From an uncultured Prevotella sp. (GTDB lineage Bacteria > Bacteroidota > Bacteroidia > Bacteroidales > Bacteroidaceae): a stretch of DNA of 50,497 nt. Every line of letters begins with the position of its first letter. Positions within the stretch are counted from its first letter, which is position 1. Position numbers and translations under genes: made by a program. The notes beneath the pieces were generated by a model that was given only the letters and a program-made list of their open reading frames with translations, was not told where the DNA came from and ran no database searches. Positions 14,606-23,737 of the stretch are shown here, piece after piece. The DNA lies in contig NZ_CAMJOS010000026.1 in assembly GCF_946407605.1 (NCBI RefSeq), positions 1-50,497 on the forward strand. Direction: 5' to 3'.

Positions 14606-17083
14606 TTATTTTACTGTTGTCCTTCGGTCGCGGATCAGCTTGATTTCACGAAGCAGATCCTCGTAGTGCAACTTGTTGATGCCGCTCTCGACCTGAGCCT
14701 GCTGCTTGCAGAAATCCTCCACCTTTTGCAGGTTCATCATCATAAAGAGCACAGCATCGGAGTTGTTAAACTGTGAAGTTGTCGTGTTCTGGACGCCTGT
14801 CGTTGTGGGATTGATGGCACTGTTCATGTTCTTCAGATAAGAACGCTGCAGACTTCTGCGGAGCTTGGCCTTCAGGTCGCTGCCGCTTTCTGTCTTCCAC
14901 ACCTCGGCAAAGAGGTCGTCCAAATACTCGTCGATAGGATAGCCGAAAGCGTCGAGGTTACTCAGGTTCCTGGGTTCCATCAGTCTTCTAAGCAGACTCT
15001 CCTGCAAGTCGTTCTGAGCTATCATGACGTTGGTACCAGTCTTCGACATGATATTCTCGGGGTAGAGCCATTCGGGAGTCTCGAAGACGTTGCGACCAAT
15101 GAACTGCAGAGCCTCCTGCTGACGCTCCTTGGGTACATTTACGAAAGGCTCCTCGCCAGGCATGTTGTTGTTGAAGCGGCCTCCGATGTTTCTGTACACA
15201 TGACCTACATAGCGGTTGAACTGGTCTCTGACAGCAGCCCACATCTCGCAAAGGTCCTCATACTGGTCGTTGTCCTGCTTGGTCCATTTGGGCAGTTTCT
15301 CCATGATGCGCTTCAGGTTCTTGATACCATATTCCGAAGCCTTCATGTTGTTGTCGCTTAGGTCCTCGGTCTGTGCACGAGGGTCGTCGCCCCAGCCTTC
15401 GCCACCGAACCACAGGCGCTGGTTGCCACGCAGCACGTCGGTGGTCTCCTTCATCAGCTTTTCCTTCTCCTCATATTCGTCCTTGAACTCAGGGCGCCAC
15501 TGGTATCCCCATTTGATGGCCCAGCGGTCGTAGTCGTTGATGCGGGGGAAGAGTCCCTTCTCCGAGATGTTGTCCTCGGGCTGGGCTACGTAGTTGAAGC
15601 GGGCATAGTCCATGATACTGGAGGTGTGACCGTTCTTCTCCACCCATGCCTTGTCGCGCAGTTTTTCTACTGGCGTGGCAAACGAAGCACCCATGTTATG
15701 GCGCAGACCCAGGGTGTGGCCTACCTCGTGACTGCTGACGAAACGAATCAGCTCACCCATCAGCTTGTCGTCGAACTTCATGCTGCGGGCACGGCTGTCC
15801 ACAGCACCACATTGTACCATATACCATTTGGTCAGCAGGTTCATCACGTTGTGATACCAGCAGATATGCGCCTCGATAATCTCACCTGAACGGGGGTCGA
15901 TGATATGGGGACCATAGGCATTCTCAATCTCGGCAGGCAGATAGCGCAGGCCAGAGTAGCGGGCATCCTCCATGCTGACGTTGGGGTCATCCTCGGGCAG
16001 CACCTTGGCAACGATAGCGTTCTTGAAGCCGGCGGCCTCGAAAGCCACGTTCCAGTCGTTGACACCCTGAATGAGATAGGGAATCCACTTCTTAGGTGTG
16101 GCGGGGTCGATGTAATAGACAATCTGCTTCTCGGGCTCGGTCAGCTCGCCACGCAGATACTTCTTCTTATCCTTTGGCACCAGACGATAACGGGCGATGT
16201 ATGACTCGTGCTGCGTCTTGTGCTGGTCGTCGCTGAACAGCGTGATGCCATTGACGAAATAGCCGACGCGCTCATCCCACAGACGACCACGCATGGGCTC
16301 CTTAGGCAACAGCACGATGCTGGTGTTCATGCCCAGCGTGATGTTGCCAGCCTGTGAGGCAGGCGACTGTCCGGCCTGAGCGCCATAGGTGCGGGTGGTC
16401 ACCACCTCGATGTTGGTGGGGTAGACCTTCATGGTGTCGATATAGGTTGTGTTGTTCTGTGGACCGCCCAGCTTCAGGCTGGTCTTCAGACTCTGCGACA
16501 GGTCTGTCAGCTTGCTGTTGCCCTTGAACAGGGGCGTCACCTCTACCAGCTGTGCGTCGTTCTCTTCGTTATGACCAATAATCTTGAGGTCCATCACGAT
16601 GGGGTCGACGGTAGACTGCAACAGGGTGCGACGGATATTGTCGCCCTCCTTGGCCACCTGTGTCACCACATATTGGCGCACCAGCAGCTGTGACGTGTCG
16701 CGTTTCTCGATATAGAAGGCGATGTCGTTGGCTTCCTCACCAGCAAACTTACCGAAGTTCTGGGGAACAGCGGTGAAGCGGTTCACACAGAGGATGAGAC
16801 GACCCAGCATGGAGTCGGGCACCTCGAAGTAATACTTATCCTCGATGTGACGCACGGTGAAGAGGCCCTTCATGACGGTGCCGCCCTTCTTCACGATTTT
16901 CTCATACTCCGTTTCCTTCTTAGGCTTTTCCACCTTCGCTGTGTCAACAGCGGTGGTGTCCTGGTTGGCTACTACGGTTGATACGGTGTCCTGCTTCAGT
17001 GTGTCGGCAGGTGCGAAACGAAACTCTCTGGCCTGCATGGTTGTAGCCAGCATGAGTCCCATAACGATTGTTAGTTTTCTCAT
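14606..17083 (-). CDS. Zinc metalloprotease of the DUF5117/DUF5118 type
   Basis: This is an 825-aa secreted protein with an 18-residue signal peptide (ends MQA). The zinc motif HExxHxxGxxH is intact at His452-His462 (HEVGHTLGLRH), with a likely Met-turn at Met491 (SIMDY), as in metzincins. The N-terminal half (about 60-320) fits the DUF5118/DUF5117 regions of this Bacteroidota family. The large C-terminal part has no motif I recognise. Family members are envelope or periplasmic proteases of mostly unknown substrate. It is the middle gene of an operon, 21 bp after coaW and 14 bp before GH127; the combination gives no clear pathway. Confidence 0.85.
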   Translation of the reverse strand: MRKLTIVMGLMLATTMQAREFRFAPADTLKQDTVSTVVANQDTTAVDTAKVEKPKKETEYEKIVKKGGTVMKGLFTVRHIEDKYYFEVPDSMLGRLILCVNRFTAVPQNFGKFAGEEANDIAFYIEKRDTSQLLVRQYVVTQVAKEGDNIRRTLLQSTVDPIVMDLKIIGHNEENDAQLVEVTPLFKGNSKLTDLSQSLKTSLKLGGPQNNTTYIDTMKVYPTNIEVVTTRTYGAQAGQSPASQAGNITLGMNTSIVLLPKEPMRGRLWDERVGYFVNGITLFSDDQHKTQHESYIARYRLVPKDKKKYLRGELTEPEKQIVYYIDPATPKKWIPYLIQGVNDWNVAFEAAGFKNAIVAKVLPEDDPNVSMEDARYSGLRYLPAEIENAYGPHIIDPRSGEIIEAHICWYHNVMNLLTKWYMVQCGAVDSRARSMKFDDKLMGELIRFVSSHEVGHTLGLRHNMGASFATPVEKLRDKAWVEKNGHTSSIMDYARFNYVAQPEDNISEKGLFPRINDYDRWAIKWGYQWRPEFKDEYEEKEKLMKETTDVLRGNQRLWFGGEGWGDDPRAQTEDLSDNNMKASEYGIKNLKRIMEKLPKWTKQDNDQYEDLCEMWAAVRDQFNRYVGHVYRNIGGRFNNNMPGEEPFVNVPKERQQEALQFIGRNVFETPEWLYPENIMSKTGTNVMIAQNDLQESLLRRLMEPRNLSNLDAFGYPIDEYLDDLFAEVWKTESGSDLKAKLRRSLQRSYLKNMNSAINPTTTGVQNTTTSQFNNSDAVLFMMMNLQKVEDFCKQQAQVESGINKLHYEDLLREIKLIRDRRTTVK

Positions 17084-17104
17084 TTTGTTTTTAGTTTATG
17101 ATGT

Positions 17105-17923
17105 TTATTGTTTGTATGCTAACGCAGCACCGATGGCGGTGCAGAACTGTGAATACTTGGGAATATGGAAGCGCACATTGTAGAGCTTCTCCAGGGCAGG
17201 GAATATCTCCTGGCTCTGGGGCAATAGCGACAGGTTGCCGATGAGTACCATGTCGCGACAGTCGGTACCCTGAGCGGCCAGTACGGCTGCCGAGCCAATG
17301 CTCTGTAGCACCATCGTGATGATGCCGCAGGCGATATCCTCTCGTGAGGCGTCGTTCTTGGCATGGGCAAAGAGTGATGCCGTAGCCTCCATAGGCAGAC
17401 CAGGCAGCGGCTGTGCCGAGATGTCGCCAATGAGCAGGTTGATATTGCGGATGTTACCCTGCTTGGCCATCTCTGACACCTGCTTGATGTCGCTGGTGTT
17501 CAGCATGATACGGCTCAGACCCTGCAGGGTGCCACCTCCGATGCCGATACCACCGATATGTTCAATCTTGTCGCCATGACACATCACAAACGAAGTACCT
17601 GTGCCCATCGAGATGACAATGGCATGGTCCAGATGACTCTCGTAGCGAGCTCCCAGCGCGTCGGCAATGAACTCGTCGCAGCGACTGGTCTTCACACCAT
17701 ACACGTCGCCCTTTACATAGGCGGCTCCTACGCCAGTCAGCATCACATGATCCACTTCCTCCAGTTGCAGGTCGTTGTCGTGCAGATATTTTCCGAATGC
17801 GCCGTAGAGTGAGGTGATAGGGTCGGCTGCCGTGATGCGTATCGGTGCCGTTGGCTTACCATCCTTTAGTCCTACTATCTTCGTGGTGCTAATGCCCACA
17901 TCAATACCTATGATTATTCCCAT
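17105..17923 (-). CDS. coaW: Type II pantothenate kinase
   Basis: This 272-aa kinase catalyses the first step of coenzyme A synthesis (pantothenate to 4'-phosphopantothenate). It has the actin-like ATPase fold of type II PanK: phosphate 1 motif IGIDVGISTTK at the N-terminus, an MGTGTS motif mid-protein, and GGIGIGGGT. The last residues are IGAALAYKQ. I place the start at 17923 (MGIIIGIDVG). A longer frame exists to 17971, but the promoter at 17942-17972 lies inside that extension. It leads the operon with the metalloprotease and GH127 and is divergent from the deoxynucleoside kinase operon. Confidence 0.88.
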   Translation of the reverse strand: MGIIIGIDVGISTTKIVGLKDGKPTAPIRITAADPITSLYGAFGKYLHDNDLQLEEVDHVMLTGVGAAYVKGDVYGVKTSRCDEFIADALGARYESHLDHAIVISMGTGTSFVMCHGDKIEHIGGIGIGGGTLQGLSRIMLNTSDIKQVSEMAKQGNIRNINLLIGDISAQPLPGLPMEATASLFAHAKNDASREDIACGIITMVLQSIGSAAVLAAQGTDCRDMVLIGNLSLLPQSQEIFPALEKLYNVRFHIPKYSQFCTAIGAALAYKQ

Positions 17924-17941
17924 AATGATGAATTTTGTGCG

Positions 17942-17972
17942 CAAAGTTACAATTTTTTTATCACAAACCAAA
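17942..17972 (-). promoter_or_regulatory. Promoter of the coaW operon
   Basis: On the minus strand TTTG (17972-17969) and TAACTTTG (17949-17942) are separated by 19 bp, matching the Bacteroidota consensus. The predicted transcript starts about 10-15 nt before the ATG at 17923. Confidence 0.85.
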
Positions 17973-17988
17973 ATACATCATTCATAAT

Positions 17989-18019
17989 TTTGCCGCTTGA
18001 AAGGTTTTTTGTACCTTTG
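17989..18019 (+). promoter_or_regulatory. Promoter of the deoxynucleoside kinase operon
   Basis: TTTG at 17989-17992 and TACCTTTG at 18012-18019 are separated by 19 bp. It lies back to back with the coaW promoter, only 16 bp between the two -33 elements. Confidence 0.85.
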
Positions 18020-18038
18020 CCCTCAGAAACCTAAAAAA

Positions 18039-18668
18039 ATGCATATAGCAATTGCAGGAAATATTGGTAGTGGAAAGTCGACGCTGACGAAGATGCTAGC
18101 TCGTCATTACGGCTGGGAGGCACGCTTCGAGGCTGTCGACCAGAATCCCTATCTGGAGGACTATTATCGTGACATACACCGCTGGTCGTTCAACCTGGAG
18201 GTGTTTTTCCTCAAAGAGCGTTTCCGTGACTTGATTGATATATCCAAGGCCGACCACACCATAGTTCAAGACCGTACCATCTTCGAAGGTGTTTATGTGT
18301 TTATGCAGAACAACAAAGCCATGGGCAACCTCTCCGACCGCGACTATGAGACCTATATGGAGTTGTTCGAGCAGATGATGACAGTGGTGAAATATCCCGA
18401 CCTGATGATTTATCTTCGTGCCTCGGTGCCCCATCTGGTGGGAAACATCCAGAAGCGGGCCCGCGACTACGAACAGTCCATCCAGCTGGAATATCTGGAA
18501 AACCTGAACCGTCGTTACGACGAGTTTATATATAAGATGTATAAGGGCCGTGTGATGGTCATCGAGAAAGATAATCTGGATTACCAGAACAATCCGAAGG
18601 ACTTCGCACAGATAGTGGACCGCATAGATGCCACCCTCTTTGGACTCTTCCCTCCCTCAACTCCTTAA
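18039..18668 (+). CDS. Deoxynucleoside kinase (first of a tandem pair)
   Basis: This 209-aa enzyme phosphorylates a deoxynucleoside to the 5'-monophosphate in salvage. The P-loop is GNIGSGKST (residues 7-15), followed by RWSFNLEVFFLKERF, the DRTIFE motif and an Arg-rich lid (RARDYEQS). This is the dCK/dGK-like dNK family. The start at 18039 (MHIAIAGN) matches its tandem neighbour exactly; a longer frame from 17997 overlaps the promoter. The specificity (dA, dG or dC) cannot be read from sequence alone. It is 42 bp upstream of the second kinase. Its stop codon lies within a CT-rich repeat. Confidence 0.85.
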   Translation: MHIAIAGNIGSGKSTLTKMLARHYGWEARFEAVDQNPYLEDYYRDIHRWSFNLEVFFLKERFRDLIDISKADHTIVQDRTIFEGVYVFMQNNKAMGNLSDRDYETYMELFEQMMTVVKYPDLMIYLRASVPHLVGNIQKRARDYEQSIQLEYLENLNRRYDEFIYKMYKGRVMVIEKDNLDYQNNPKDFAQIVDRIDATLFGLFPPSTP

Positions 18669-18706
18669 ACTCCTTCTAACTTCTTAAACTTCTTCTAACT
18701 TCTAAA
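18657..18706 (+). repeat. CT-rich 9/10-nt repeat between the two kinase genes
   Basis: Alternating ACTCCTTAA/ACTTCTTAA and ACTCCTTCTA/ACTTCTTCTA units give a 19-nt superperiod. The array covers the last codons and stop of the first kinase and fills the 42-bp spacer. Confidence 0.7.
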
Positions 18707-18710
18707 TAAG

Positions 18711-19331
18711 ATGCACATCGCAATAGCAGGAAATATTGGTAGTGGCAAGACCACGCTGACCAAGATGCTGGCCCATCGTTACGGATGGACCCCCAGGTTC
18801 GAACCCGTAGACAATAACCCCTATCTGGAGGACTTTTATGCCGACATGAAACGTTGGTCGTTCAACCTTCAGATTTACTTCCTGAACAAGCGTTTCAAAG
18901 AGGTGGTAGAGATTGCCCATTCCAAGGAAACCATCATTCAGGACCGCACCATCTTCGAGGATGCCTGTATCTTTGCGCCTAACCTGCATGGTCAGGGCAT
19001 GATGAGCGACCGCGACTTTGCCAACTACAAAGACTTGTTCGACCTGATGATGTCGCTGGTGCAGTTGCCAGACCTCATGATTTATATCCGCAGCAGTATC
19101 CCTACGCTGGTGGCACAAATCCAGAAACGTGGTCGCGAATACGAGCAGACCATGCGTCTGGACTATCTGGAAGGTCTTAGCCGCCGCTATGAGGAATGGA
19201 TTGAGACCTACAAGGGTCAGCTCATCATTATCGACGGCGACCACTGTAAGTTTGGCGAGAACCCTGAGCATTTCAAGCAGGTCACCGACATGATTGACGC
19301 TAAGCTGTATGGTCTCTTCCCCATGGAGTAA
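18711..19331 (+). CDS. Deoxynucleoside kinase (second of a tandem pair)
   Basis: This 206-aa protein is a paralogue of the preceding gene along its whole length. It has P-loop GNIGSGKTT, RWSFNLQIYFLNKRF, DRTIFE, and a lid with RGREYEQTM. The TTLTKML and SRRYEEW segments are conserved too, and the main divergence is after the lid. In Lactobacillus, tandem dAK and dGK subunits form a heterodimer; a similar arrangement is possible here but is inference. The gene is followed after 32 bp by the GH3 gene and then uraA on the same strand. Confidence 0.85.
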   Translation: MHIAIAGNIGSGKTTLTKMLAHRYGWTPRFEPVDNNPYLEDFYADMKRWSFNLQIYFLNKRFKEVVEIAHSKETIIQDRTIFEDACIFAPNLHGQGMMSDRDFANYKDLFDLMMSLVQLPDLMIYIRSSIPTLVAQIQKRGREYEQTMRLDYLEGLSRRYEEWIETYKGQLIIIDGDHCKFGENPEHFKQVTDMIDAKLYGLFPME

Positions 19332-19363
19332 CAGAACGAATCATAACCAAATACCTCTTTTTT

Positions 19364-21562
19364 ATGAAAAAAGGAATCATCTTGGCGTCGCTGATGGCGA
19401 TGATGACGCTGACAAGTGCCAACGCACAGGTTTATCTCGACCCGCAGGCTCCTATCGAGTCACGAGTTAAGGATGCCTTGAGTCGCATGACGATCCACGA
19501 GAAGATCAAAGTGCTCCATGCACAGAGTAAGTTCACGTCGACAGGTGTGCCCCGTCTGGGCATCCGCCAGCTGAATATGGACGACGGTCCTCATGGTGTG
19601 CGTGAGGAGTTGGAGTGGAACACTTGGAATCCGGCACGCTGGACCAACGATTACTGTGTGGCCTTCCCATCGCTCACCTGCTTGGCAGCCACTTGGAACC
19701 GTGACCTCTCGGCTATCTATGGCAACGCCATCAGCGAGGAGTTTGCCTATCGCGGCAAGGACCTGCTGCTGGGCCCTGGTGTCAATATCCAGCGCACACC
19801 GCTCAATGGTCGTGCCTTCGAGTATATGGGTGAGGACCCCTATCTGGCAGGCGAGATGGCGGTGCCCTATATCGTGGCTGCTCAGAAGAATGGTGTAGGC
19901 TGTTGTTTGAAGCATTACGTGCTGAATGATCAGGAGACCGACCGCTTTGCCGTCAATGTCAACGTGTCTGAGCGTGCTCTCCGTGAAATATACCTATATC
20001 CCTTTGAGCAGGCCGTGAAGCGTGCCCATGTATGGAGCATCATGGGTTCTTATAACCTGTGGCAGAACGTGCATTGCTGTCATAACGATGCCCTCATCAA
20101 CGGTATTCTGAAGAAAGAGTGGGGGTGGGATGGCGCACTGGTCAGCGACTGGGGTGGCACCACCAATACCCAGGAGGCCGTTTTTGGTGGACTCGACATC
20201 GAGATGGGAACCTTTACTGACGGTAAGCTGCGTGAGAGCGAGTTTGGCTACGACGACTATTATCTGGCCAAGCCCTTCGAGCAGCTCATCAACGAGGGCA
20301 AGGTGCCTATGTCAGTGCTCGACGATAAGGTGGCTCGTGTGTTGCGTCTCATGTTCCGTACTGGTATGAACCCCCAGAAAGTTATTGGTTCTATGTGCAG
20401 CGAGGCCCACTACGACGCCTGCCGTCAAATTGGCGAGGAGGGTATCGTGATGCTGAAGAACGAGAAGGATATCCTGCCGCTCAGCTCCTCTATATATAAT
20501 AAGGTGTTGGTGGTGGGTGAGAACGCCACCCGTTCGCTTACCCAGGGCGGTGGCTCGTCAGAGCTGAAGACCCTGAAGGATGTGTCACCCCTCGAAGCTA
20601 TCAGCTCTCAACTTTCAACTCTCAACTCTCAACTTTCAACTGACTATGCCCAGGGTTATATGTCTGGCCGTGCCATGTACGACCGTGTGGACCGTGTTGA
20701 CCCCGCCAAGCAGGCTGAGCTGAAGGCCGAGGCGCTGGAGAAGGCCAAGACTGCCGACCTGATTATCTTCATCGGCGGACTGAACAAGAACCACCGTCAG
20801 GACTGTGAGAATGGCGATCGCGAGAGCTATGACCTCTCCTTTGGTCAGAACGAGCTCATCAGCGAGTTGGCTAAGATTCAGAAGAACATCATTGTGGTCA
20901 CTTTCGGTGGCAACCCCTACGCGATGCCTTGGATTAACGAGGTGAAGGCTGTGCTCCACTGCTGGTATCTGGGCAGCGAGGCCGGTAATGCGCTGGTCAA
21001 TGTTCTCACGGGTAAGGTCAATCCCAGCGGCAAGCTGCCTGTTACCATTGCTCAGAACTATGAGGACTATCCCTATGTGAAGTTTGGCACAGAGGCCTAT
21101 CCAGGTGTCAACAAGCAGGTGTACTATAAGGAAGATATCTTTGTGGGCTATCGTGGCTTCGAGCGTAACAAGACTAAGGCCTTGTTCCCCTTCGGCTTCG
21201 GACTCAGCTACACCACCTTTAAGTATGGAAAGCCCACCGTCACCCTTAGTGGCGATGACATTGTTGTCGAGACCACCATCACCAACACTGGCAGTGTGGC
21301 TGGCCGCGAGGTGGCACAGGTCTATGTCTCTGCCCCCAAGAACAAGCAGATAGAGAAGCCTGTCAAGGAACTGAAGGCCTTCGGTAAGACGCGCAGCTTG
21401 AAGCCAGGCGAAAGCGAGACGTTACGCATGACGCTGAAGAAAGCTAACCTCTCGTCATGGGACGAGGCCACCCACCAGTGGCTGCTCGACAGCGGCACCT
21501 ACACCTTCCAGGTGGGCGCCAGCAGCGCTGATATTCGTGATAAAGTTACTCTCAAGTTATAA
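19364..21562 (+). CDS. Glycoside hydrolase family 3 beta-glycosidase
   Basis: This 732-aa exported enzyme has a signal peptide of about 22 residues (ends NAQ). The GH3 N-terminal TIM-barrel carries DDGPHGVR, KHYVLNDQE and the nucleophile motif GALVSDWGGT (Asp262). The C-terminal alpha/beta sandwich contains GGGSSEL and FIGGLN, and a fibronectin-III-like domain occupies the last ~80 residues. It hydrolyses beta-linked oligosaccharides (glucoside or xyloside; not decided here), probably in the periplasm. A 7-nt repeat array encodes SSQLSTLNSQLST near residues 414-426, which looks like an insertion. It is the third gene of the kinase operon, and its stop is 4 bp before the uraA start. Confidence 0.92.
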   Translation: MKKGIILASLMAMMTLTSANAQVYLDPQAPIESRVKDALSRMTIHEKIKVLHAQSKFTSTGVPRLGIRQLNMDDGPHGVREELEWNTWNPARWTNDYCVAFPSLTCLAATWNRDLSAIYGNAISEEFAYRGKDLLLGPGVNIQRTPLNGRAFEYMGEDPYLAGEMAVPYIVAAQKNGVGCCLKHYVLNDQETDRFAVNVNVSERALREIYLYPFEQAVKRAHVWSIMGSYNLWQNVHCCHNDALINGILKKEWGWDGALVSDWGGTTNTQEAVFGGLDIEMGTFTDGKLRESEFGYDDYYLAKPFEQLINEGKVPMSVLDDKVARVLRLMFRTGMNPQKVIGSMCSEAHYDACRQIGEEGIVMLKNEKDILPLSSSIYNKVLVVGENATRSLTQGGGSSELKTLKDVSPLEAISSQLSTLNSQLSTDYAQGYMSGRAMYDRVDRVDPAKQAELKAEALEKAKTADLIIFIGGLNKNHRQDCENGDRESYDLSFGQNELISELAKIQKNIIVVTFGGNPYAMPWINEVKAVLHCWYLGSEAGNALVNVLTGKVNPSGKLPVTIAQNYEDYPYVKFGTEAYPGVNKQVYYKEDIFVGYRGFERNKTKALFPFGFGLSYTTFKYGKPTVTLSGDDIVVETTITNTGSVAGREVAQVYVSAPKNKQIEKPVKELKAFGKTRSLKPGESETLRMTLKKANLSSWDEATHQWLLDSGTYTFQVGASSADIRDKVTLKL
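20605..20639 (+). repeat. Heptanucleotide array (CTCTCAA/CTTTCAA x5) inside the GH3 gene
   Basis: Five consecutive 7-mers CTCTCAA, CTTTCAA, CTCTCAA, CTCTCAA, CTTTCAA are read in frame as Q-L-S-T-L-N-S. The same heptamer recurs inside thiL at 49975-50002. Confidence 0.9.
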
Positions 21563-21566
21563 TCAC

Positions 21567-22904
21567 ATGAACCAAATTACAGAGAAAGAAGGCATCACCG
21601 ATGCCAGAAAACTGGGCGCACCCAAGTACATTATCTTGGGTGTGCAACATTTGTTTGCCATGTTTGGTGCCACTGTGCTGGTGCCTGTATTAACTGGTCT
21701 TTCCGTGTCGTCAACACTGTTGTTTGCAGGTGTTGGCACACTGGTCTTTCATTTAGTCAGCAAGTTGCAGGTGCCTGCTTTCTTGGGCTCCTCGTTTGCC
21801 TTCCTGGGGGGCTATATGTCGGTGAAGGCGCTGGGCGTAGAGCAGGGCATGAGCGAGACGCTGGCCTTGGACTATGCCTGCATCGGTGTGTTCTTTGCCG
21901 GAATGTGTTATTTCCTGATGGCAGCACTTATTAAGACGTTTGGCATCGAGAAGATGCTGCGCTTCTTCCCGCCATTGGTTACTGGCCCCATGATTATCGC
22001 CATCGGTTTGGTGCTCTCTGGTAGTGCTATTCAGAACTGCACTACCAATTGGACGTTGGCTATTGTGGCGCTGGCAACGGTGATTCTTGCCAGTGTGTGT
22101 GGTAAAGGTATCATTAGGATTATTCCCATTCTGCTGGGTGTGGTGGTCAGCTATATTACAGCTGTGGCAATGGGCGAGGTTGATTTCTCGTCGTTGAGTG
22201 AGGCTGCATGGATTGGACTGCCGTTCACCAGGGAGCAGACCGCATTGGCCGTCTTTGACAATATGGATACCACCTTCCTCATCTCTACCATCATCGCCAT
22301 CATGCCTATCGCTATTGCAACTATCATGGAGCATATCGGCGATATGTGTGCCATCTCTTCTACCGTAGGCAAGGACTTCCTGAAGGAGCCTGGTCTGCAT
22401 CGCACCCTGATGGGCGACGGACTGGCAACGGCTCTGGCATCACTCTTTGGCGCCCCTGCCAATACCACTTATGGCGAGAATACTGGTGTGCTGAATCTGA
22501 CCAAGGTGTTCGACCCCGCTGTCATTCGTCTGGCAGCCTGCTTTGCTATCCTGCTGTCGTTCTGTCCTAAGTTTGCGTGCCTGATAGGCCTGATGCCTGC
22601 TGCCACGATTGGTGGTGTGAGTCTGATTCTCTATGGTATGATATCGGCTGTAGGTGTGCGCAACTTGATAGAGGACAGTGTGGACTTCAACTCTTCACGC
22701 AACGTGTTTGTGGCTGCCTTGATTCTGGTTATTGCCATTGGTGTAAAATATGGTGCTGATGATAACGTGAATATCGGTCCCATCCATTTCTCGGGTCTGG
22801 CCCTTTCTGCTATCGTTGGTGTGACGCTCAATGCTGTGCTGCCTGGTAAGTTAGGCATGAAGGTAAAGAGTGTTCACGGAAAGGAGAAAAAAGAACATCA
22901 GTGA
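21567..22904 (+). CDS. uraA: Uracil permease (NCS2 family, UraA-like)
   Basis: This 445-aa inner-membrane protein has about 14 hydrophobic segments. Family motifs are QHLFAMFGATVLVP at the N-terminus and ANTTYGENTGVLNLTKV with the conserved TYGEN of UraA. E. coli UraA imports uracil with a proton; the same is expected here. I use the ATG at 21567 (MNQITEKEG), 4 bp after the GH3 stop. A longer frame from 21537 overlaps GH3 and adds nothing conserved. The gene ends the kinase-GH3 operon, followed by a strong bidirectional terminator. Confidence 0.88.
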   Translation: MNQITEKEGITDARKLGAPKYIILGVQHLFAMFGATVLVPVLTGLSVSSTLLFAGVGTLVFHLVSKLQVPAFLGSSFAFLGGYMSVKALGVEQGMSETLALDYACIGVFFAGMCYFLMAALIKTFGIEKMLRFFPPLVTGPMIIAIGLVLSGSAIQNCTTNWTLAIVALATVILASVCGKGIIRIIPILLGVVVSYITAVAMGEVDFSSLSEAAWIGLPFTREQTALAVFDNMDTTFLISTIIAIMPIAIATIMEHIGDMCAISSTVGKDFLKEPGLHRTLMGDGLATALASLFGAPANTTYGENTGVLNLTKVFDPAVIRLAACFAILLSFCPKFACLIGLMPAATIGGVSLILYGMISAVGVRNLIEDSVDFNSSRNVFVAALILVIAIGVKYGADDNVNIGPIHFSGLALSAIVGVTLNAVLPGKLGMKVKSVHGKEKKEHQ

Positions 22905-22930
22905 TAAACTTTTTTAATCCCATCAAATAA

Positions 22931-22971
22931 AAAACACTCCTGCCACAAACGTGCGGCAGGAGTGTTTTTTT
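22931..22971. terminator. Bidirectional rho-independent terminator
   Basis: ACACTCCTGCC and GGCAGGAGTGT form a perfect 11-bp stem around a 10-nt loop, with A's on the left and T's on the right. It separates convergent uraA (+) and the DUF5020-like gene (-). Confidence 0.92.
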
Positions 22972-22995
22972 GTTTATTCTTTATTGCCCTTGGCC

Positions 22996-23706
22996 TTAAA
23001 AGTTCCACTTAACAGCCAGTGTGGGGTTGATGAAGAATGTCTTGTCACTTGTAGGATCAGCGTTATAGACGAAGTTATCAGAAATCTCCCACTCCGTGCC
23101 TACACTGAAGTGCTTGGTGAAGTTGTACCACAGCTGGGGCTCGGTGAGCACTACGAGGCATCCGTGGCCGTTGGCTTTCTCACCACGCCAGAAGTCGATG
23201 AAGCCTGCAAAGGACAGCTTGTTGTCGAGGAAGTTCAGACCCCATACACCTGTCAGCTGGGCGCTGGCATAAGAATGGGTGTTGTCATAGCTCTTGAAGA
23301 ACTGTTTGTATAATAACTGCACAGACCACGTCTTTGAGAAATCTGCATTGTGTCCGTTATAGGCAGCACCGATGAGTCCTGCCTGTTGGAAACTACCGCT
23401 CTTAGAGAGTCCGCCATCGTACTCGATATGGGCAGCAATGGGTAAGTTCTTGCTTAAGTTGAACTCGCGTGAAATCTCCGTGTAGGCACTCTCTGTGAAA
23501 TGACTTGACAGGTCGAGGTCAACGAAGTAGTACCATGAACCCCACTGGTCGGCCTTGAACTGCTCGAGGGTGACAGTCACTTTCGAACGTCCGGCTTCTT
23601 CGCCAGTATAGATGTTACGTCCGAAGTCGTAGTGTAACTGAATGTTTTGTGCGTTGGCGCTCAGGGCTGCTACAGCCATCAGCGCAATAGTCATAAGTTT
23701 TTTCAT
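22996..23706 (-). CDS. Outer-membrane channel-like protein (DUF5020 family, Tsx-like)
   Basis: This 236-aa protein has a 19-residue signal peptide (ends SANAQ). Amphipathic beta-strands rich in W and Y run to a terminal Phe (LAVKWNF), as in outer-membrane barrels. The sequence (LHYDFGRNIY, GSWYYFVDLDL) fits DUF5020, related in look to the Tsx nucleoside channel. It lies 31 bp after the purine permease gene on the same strand, so an outer-membrane entry route for nucleobases or nucleosides is a sensible hypothesis. The function is inferred from context; no substrate residue can be named. Confidence 0.72.
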   Translation of the reverse strand: MKKLMTIALMAVAALSANAQNIQLHYDFGRNIYTGEEAGRSKVTVTLEQFKADQWGSWYYFVDLDLSSHFTESAYTEISREFNLSKNLPIAAHIEYDGGLSKSGSFQQAGLIGAAYNGHNADFSKTWSVQLLYKQFFKSYDNTHSYASAQLTGVWGLNFLDNKLSFAGFIDFWRGEKANGHGCLVVLTEPQLWYNFTKHFSVGTEWEISDNFVYNADPTSDKTFFINPTLAVKWNF

Positions 23707-23737
23707 GTTCTTTTACTATTTAAATTTAACTTCTTAA

